Assembly: GCA_031262295.1 (NCBI GenBank)
Contig: JAISIA010000056.1
Coordinates: forward strand, 1 to 64,000
Length of the DNA stretch: 64,000 nt
From: Bacteroidales bacterium
Lineage (GTDB): Bacteria; Bacteroidota; Bacteroidia; Bacteroidales; P3
Direction: 5' to 3'
The notes under the pieces are model-generated. The model ran no database searches. It was given only the letters and a program-made list of their open reading frames with translations, and was not told where the DNA came from. Shown here in pieces: positions 60,831-64,000 of the stretch. Within the stretch, counting starts at the first letter, position 1. Each line of letters opens with the position of its first letter. The position numbers and the translations under genes were made by a program.

Positions 60831-62024
60831 ATGTACGAAAAATTTCAAAGTTTTCTTCAAAATGAGCTTTCTTCTATTAGAGAGCAAGGACTTTATAAAG
60901 ATGAAAGAATTATCATAACTCCACAATCAGCCATCATAAAAACAGATGCAAATAAAGAAGTTTTGAATTTCTGTGCTAACAATTACCTTGGATTAGCTGA
61001 TAGTAAAATTCTAATTGATGCAGCAAAAAAAGCTATGGATGAAAGAGGCTATGGTATGTCATCAGTAAGATTTATATGCGGAACACAAGATCTACACAAG
61101 GAATTGGAAAAAAGAATTTCTCAATTCTTCAAAACAGAAGACACAATTTTGTATGCAGCTTGCTTTGACGCTAATGGAGGAGTTTTTGAACCACTTCTAA
61201 CCGAACAAGACGCCATTATCTCCGACTCATTAAATCATGCCTCAATCATAGATGGCGTTCGCCTTTGCAAAGCTCAAAGATTCCGTTATCAAAATGCAGA
61301 TATGAACGACTTAGAAAAACAATTGAATGATGCGAAAGATTGTCGCTTCAAACTAATTGTTACAGATGGAGTATTTTCTATGGATGGTAATGTTGCACCA
61401 TTAGATAAAATATACGCCCTTGCTCAAAAATATGACGCAATGGTTATGGTTGATGAATCACATTCTGCTGGTGTTGTTGGAAAAACAGGAAGAGGAACAA
61501 CAGAACAATACAATCTTCAAGGCAAAATAGAAATCCTTACAGGAACATTAGGAAAAGCCTTTGGTGGAGCAGTAGGTGGATTTACCACAGGAAAGAAAGA
61601 AATCATTGAACTTTTAAGACAAAGATCTCGTCCTTATCTTTTCTCAAACTCAATCCCTCCTATGATAGCCGCAGCTGGTATTGCAATGTTTGACCTTATT
61701 GATAAAACAAATACCCTTCAAGATACATTACACCAAAACACAGAATACTTTGTTCAAAAGATGAAAAGTGCAGGCTTTGATATTAAACCTACACAATCTG
61801 CTATATGTGCCGTTATGCTATATGATGCAAAACTATCTCAAGAATTTGCTTCTCTTTTGCAAGAAGAAGGAATTTATGTTACCGGTTTTTATTATCCTGT
61901 CGTTCCAAAAGGACAAGCAAGAATTAGAGTGCAAGTTTCTGCTGCTCATAAAAAGGAACATCTTGATAAATGCGTTGAAGCATTCACTAAGATAGGAAAA
62001 AAATTGGGCGTATTGAAAGGTTAA
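60831..62024 (+). CDS. kbl: Glycine C-acetyltransferase (2-amino-3-ketobutyrate CoA ligase)
   Basis: A 397-residue PLP enzyme of the alpha-oxoamine synthase family. It cleaves 2-amino-3-oxobutyrate with CoA to glycine and acetyl-CoA. Features: FCANNYLGLADSKI, GYGMSSVRFICGTQDLHKELE, DSLNHASIIDG, MVDESHSAGVVG, and the PLP Lys242 in TGTLGKAFGGAVGG. The tdh gene follows after 20 bases, which decides the substrate over related enzymes such as BioF. Confidence 0.95.
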   Translation: MYEKFQSFLQNELSSIREQGLYKDERIIITPQSAIIKTDANKEVLNFCANNYLGLADSKILIDAAKKAMDERGYGMSSVRFICGTQDLHKELEKRISQFFKTEDTILYAACFDANGGVFEPLLTEQDAIISDSLNHASIIDGVRLCKAQRFRYQNADMNDLEKQLNDAKDCRFKLIVTDGVFSMDGNVAPLDKIYALAQKYDAMVMVDESHSAGVVGKTGRGTTEQYNLQGKIEILTGTLGKAFGGAVGGFTTGKKEIIELLRQRSRPYLFSNSIPPMIAAAGIAMFDLIDKTNTLQDTLHQNTEYFVQKMKSAGFDIKPTQSAICAVMLYDAKLSQEFASLLQEEGIYVTGFYYPVVPKGQARIRVQVSAAHKKEHLDKCVEAFTKIGKKLGVLKG

Positions 62025-62044
62025 TTATTAAAATTTAAGTTAAA

Positions 62045-62992
62045 ATGAAAAATATATTGGTTTTAGGTGCAGCAGGACAAATAGGTAGCGAACTAACTAT
62101 GAAGTTAAGAGAAATTTATGGTAATTCCTCTGTTGTAGCCTCTGATATTAAACTCCCACTTAGTGAGGCTCTATCTCAAAGTGGTCCTGTTGAAAAAATA
62201 GATGCAACAAAAGCAGAAGAGATTGCCTTAGTTGTTAAGAAGTATAATATAGATACAATTTTCAATTTGGTTGCCATACTTTCTGCAACAGCTGAAAAGA
62301 ATCCACTACTTGGCTGGAATATTGGTATGGGTGCTCTTTTAAATTGTTTAGAAATTGCAAAGGAAAATCATTGTGCTCTCTTTACTCCAAGTTCAATAGG
62401 AGCCTTTGGATTGAATACTCCAATGAATGGAACACCACAAGATACCATTCAAAGACCTAATACAATTTATGGAGTGACAAAAGTTTCGGGAGAATTACTT
62501 TCTGATTATTATTTTACACGTTTTGGTGTTGATACACGTTCTGTACGTTTTCCCGGACTAATTTCAAATGTTACTCTTCCCGGAGGAGGAACAACAGATT
62601 ATGCTGTTGAGATATACTATGCCGCAGTTAAAGGAGAAACTTTCTATTGCCCGTTAAATAAGAACACACAATTGGATATGATGTATATGCCCGATGCTTT
62701 GGATTGTGCAATTAAACTAATGGAGGCAGATAGTAGCAAGTTGGTTCATAGAAATTCTTTTAATGTAACGGCAATGCACTTTACACCAGAGGAAATTTAT
62801 AATGAAATTAAAAAACATATTCCATCCTTTAAGATGGAGTATCGTTTGGATGAAATGCGTCAAAAGATTGCAGATTCTTGGCCTAACTATATGGATGATT
62901 CATGTGCAAGAAAAGAATGGGGATTCTCTCCTAAATTTGATCTTTCATTAATGACAATAGATATGTTAGAAACTCTAAAATCCAAAATTTAA
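62045..62992 (+). CDS. tdh: L-threonine 3-dehydrogenase (SDR type)
   Basis: A 315-residue short-chain dehydrogenase/epimerase-fold enzyme that oxidises threonine to 2-amino-3-oxobutyrate with NAD. It shows the NAD motif LVLGAAGQIGSELT, FNLVAILSATAEKNP, TPSSIGAFG, the catalytic pair YGVTK (Tyr142, Lys146), RFPGLISNVTLPGGGTTDYAVE and the SDR-TDH-specific region QLDMMYMPDALDC. With kbl it turns threonine into glycine and acetyl-CoA. A terminator hairpin follows at 63071. Confidence 0.93.
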   Translation: MKNILVLGAAGQIGSELTMKLREIYGNSSVVASDIKLPLSEALSQSGPVEKIDATKAEEIALVVKKYNIDTIFNLVAILSATAEKNPLLGWNIGMGALLNCLEIAKENHCALFTPSSIGAFGLNTPMNGTPQDTIQRPNTIYGVTKVSGELLSDYYFTRFGVDTRSVRFPGLISNVTLPGGGTTDYAVEIYYAAVKGETFYCPLNKNTQLDMMYMPDALDCAIKLMEADSSKLVHRNSFNVTAMHFTPEEIYNEIKKHIPSFKMEYRLDEMRQKIADSWPNYMDDSCARKEWGFSPKFDLSLMTIDMLETLKSKI

Positions 62993-63070
62993 TAAATAGG
63001 ACAACCAATCCTTAATTCATCCTACCAAAAATTAAAGTTTTACAATAAAAATAAATAATTTAATCATTAG

Positions 63071-63107
63071 AAAACAGCGTTTTTTCAAAAAAAATGCTGT
63101 TTTTTTT
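63071..63107 (+). terminator. Terminator after tdh
   Basis: AAAACAGCGTTTTTT and AAAAAATGCTGTTTT pair with one G-U and a short loop, followed by TTTTATT. It lies about 80 bases after the tdh stop. Confidence 0.75.
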
Positions 63108-63109
63108 AT

Positions 63110-63232
63110 TTCTAAAACAAAGAAATAATTTCCTAAATTCTTATTTTAATTTTCTAAAACGAAGAAATAATTTATTAAAACGAAGAAATAATTTGCTAAA
63201 ACGAAGAAATAATTTATTAAATCTTCGTTTTA
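63110..63232 (-). repeat. 21-bp array, reverse orientation
   Basis: About four units of TAAAACGAAGAAATAATTTA (and diverged forms) spaced 21 bases apart in the 410-base gap 62993-63402. No GTCGGCAACCGAC head is seen here, so this is an array without the inverted ends. The rest of the gap shows nothing but the next promoter. Confidence 0.75.
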
Positions 63233-63368
63233 GGCGTATTGAATTACAGATATATATAATTTATAAAAATAAAAGTAAATTTCCATTAAAATAAAGTAAT
63301 TACTCTTTTTTCTCTTTCCAAAAAGGGAAATTAAATAATAGTTGGTGCTTTGATTTATATATTATTTA

Positions 63369-63376
63369 TACTTTTG
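63369..63376 (+). promoter_or_regulatory. -7 box for the last gene
   Basis: TACTTTTG, 26 bases before the ATG at 63403. Confidence 0.5.
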
Positions 63377-63402
63377 TAGAATAATTTCAAATACATATTT
63401 TT

Positions 63403-64000
63403 ATGACTCAGATGGAAGATAACAGCAAAAAGTTTTTAGAGCTAAGGGATGAATACCCTGTTTTTAAATATCTTAATTATGATTTTGAATTTGACCATGC
63501 AAATAAAAATCTTCAAATATCCTTTTCTTTTGAATGCGGAACTTATAAGTTTAATCCCAAAATGGAGATTCTATGTCCCAAAAATTTTATAAGAAATATC
63601 CAAAAAATGAAAAGTAAATTGAATTTACTTATCTTTAATATAGGAATGGTTGAACTTATAAGCTATTGGAAGCTATTTGCAAGCCCTAATGTGGAAATTT
63701 ATTGCGGGGCATTGAACGTTAAGCAGATAAAATTCTGGAAAAAACTATATTTTAATGGTCTTGGAGAATATTTTCATCTAAATAATATTTCCACTTCTTT
63801 GGATTCTTTTATGCAAATTACAACACACGGATATGGATATAAGAAATTTACATTCAAACACGATTCAAAAGATGTAATACTTCCTATTGGCGGAGGAAAG
63901 GATTCTATTGTTAGTTTGGAATTGTTAAAAAATAAAGGATTTAATATAACACCTCTTGTAATAAATCCTCGTAAGGCAACAGACAAATGTATAGAATTGT
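63403..64000 (+). CDS. MurL-like PP-loop protein (5' part, runs off the window)
   Basis: The first 199 residues of a gene cut by the window end. It reads FKYLNYDFEFDHANKNLQIS, then LNLLIFNIGMVELISYWKLF, NGLGEYFHLNNI and LPIGGGKDSIVSLELL with a PP-loop-type GGGKDS (residues 163-168). From memory, this order fits MurL, which in Xanthomonas epimerises the terminal L-Glu of UDP-MurNAc-L-Ala-L-Glu, a replacement for the usual MurI glutamate racemase route. The match was not confirmed by search. Other PP-loop ATP pyrophosphatase relatives remain possible. Neighbouring tdh has no link to this role. Confidence 0.6.
   Translation, partial: MTQMEDNSKKFLELRDEYPVFKYLNYDFEFDHANKNLQISFSFECGTYKFNPKMEILCPKNFIRNIQKMKSKLNLLIFNIGMVELISYWKLFASPNVEIYCGALNVKQIKFWKKLYFNGLGEYFHLNNISTSLDSFMQITTHGYGYKKFTFKHDSKDVILPIGGGKDSIVSLELLKNKGFNITPLVINPRKATDKCIEL

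Noticed and set aside
1-64000. tRNA, rRNA or riboswitch genes
   Set aside because: Reading the intergenic regions on both strands by eye showed no cloverleaf, rRNA core word or known riboswitch core; a covariance search could still find something missed.

Overview
The window is about 64 kb of very AT-rich DNA from a member of the Bacteroidota, most likely an uncultured Bacteroidales-like lineage. Several things point there: promoters with the Bacteroidota -7 box TAnnTTTG (best case TTTG-N19-TATCTTTG at 55807-55837), few recognisable Shine-Dalgarno sites, type IX secretion system (T9SS) parts and cargo (GldH, a PorG/DUF6089-like barrel, proteins with type A and type B C-terminal sorting domains), the conserved cluster holB-ricT-gldH-PBP1A, and the Bacteroidota glycogen operon (debranching enzyme, GT4 synthase, GH57). 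No rRNA, tRNA or CRISPR array was seen.

Layout. 1-1086: AT-rich, gene-free, with repeats. 1087-3558: a secreted protein of unknown function and an NtrC-like AAA+ protein that has lost its sigma-54 contact loop. 3599-8573: cell envelope genes (anmK, murF, a GT4 glycosyltransferase, and a divergent polysaccharide flippase). 8574-14516: an accessory island with a two-gene restriction-modification system resembling BcgI (nuclease-methylase fusion plus specificity subunit) and an AlbA_2/HATPase protein, all among repeats. 14517-20081: glycogen operon plus a GNAT-like protein. 20071-26949: comB-like, a T9SS type B cargo protein, an inactive-looking M16 protein, a TPR membrane protein, a DHODH-like protein and an S23-type four-helix protein. 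27028-32244: holB, ricT, gldH, PBP1A. 32265-35832: cobalamin adenosyltransferase, NifU-like and Mrp Fe-S proteins, an acidic protein, and an ECF sigma factor with a membrane anti-sigma-like partner that ends in a T9SS sorting domain. 36170-49216: M1 peptidase with T9SS signal, DUF349 protein, RecQ, RfbC, LpdA, Na/Pi transporter, PorG-like barrel, TrmD. 49344-54365: a tightly overlapping operon (secreted repeat protein, TPR protein, DedA, AroE, M50 protease). 54454-60703: small lipoproteins, Gpx, a lipoprotein triplet, and TrkH/TrkA. 60831-62992: kbl and tdh (threonine degradation). 63403-end: the 5' part of a MurL-like PP-loop protein.

The most striking feature that gene calls do not explain is a dispersed composite repeat family. 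One module is GTCGGCAACCGACCTTTA followed by TTTTCCTAACGGAAG. Between or beside such modules lie tandem arrays of a 21-bp unit (core CTTCGTTTTAGTAAATTA). At 41353-41617 and 54823-55212 the modules face each other as inverted ends of a MITE/REP-like element. Copies usually abut gene 3' ends, and in three genes (flippase, AlbA_2 protein, RecQ) the repeat itself supplies the last codons and the stop. The strongest candidates for new biology are this repeat family, the anti-sigma-like protein fused to a T9SS sorting domain, and the degenerate sigma-54-activator-like ATPase. All calls rest on reading motifs by eye, without database searches.
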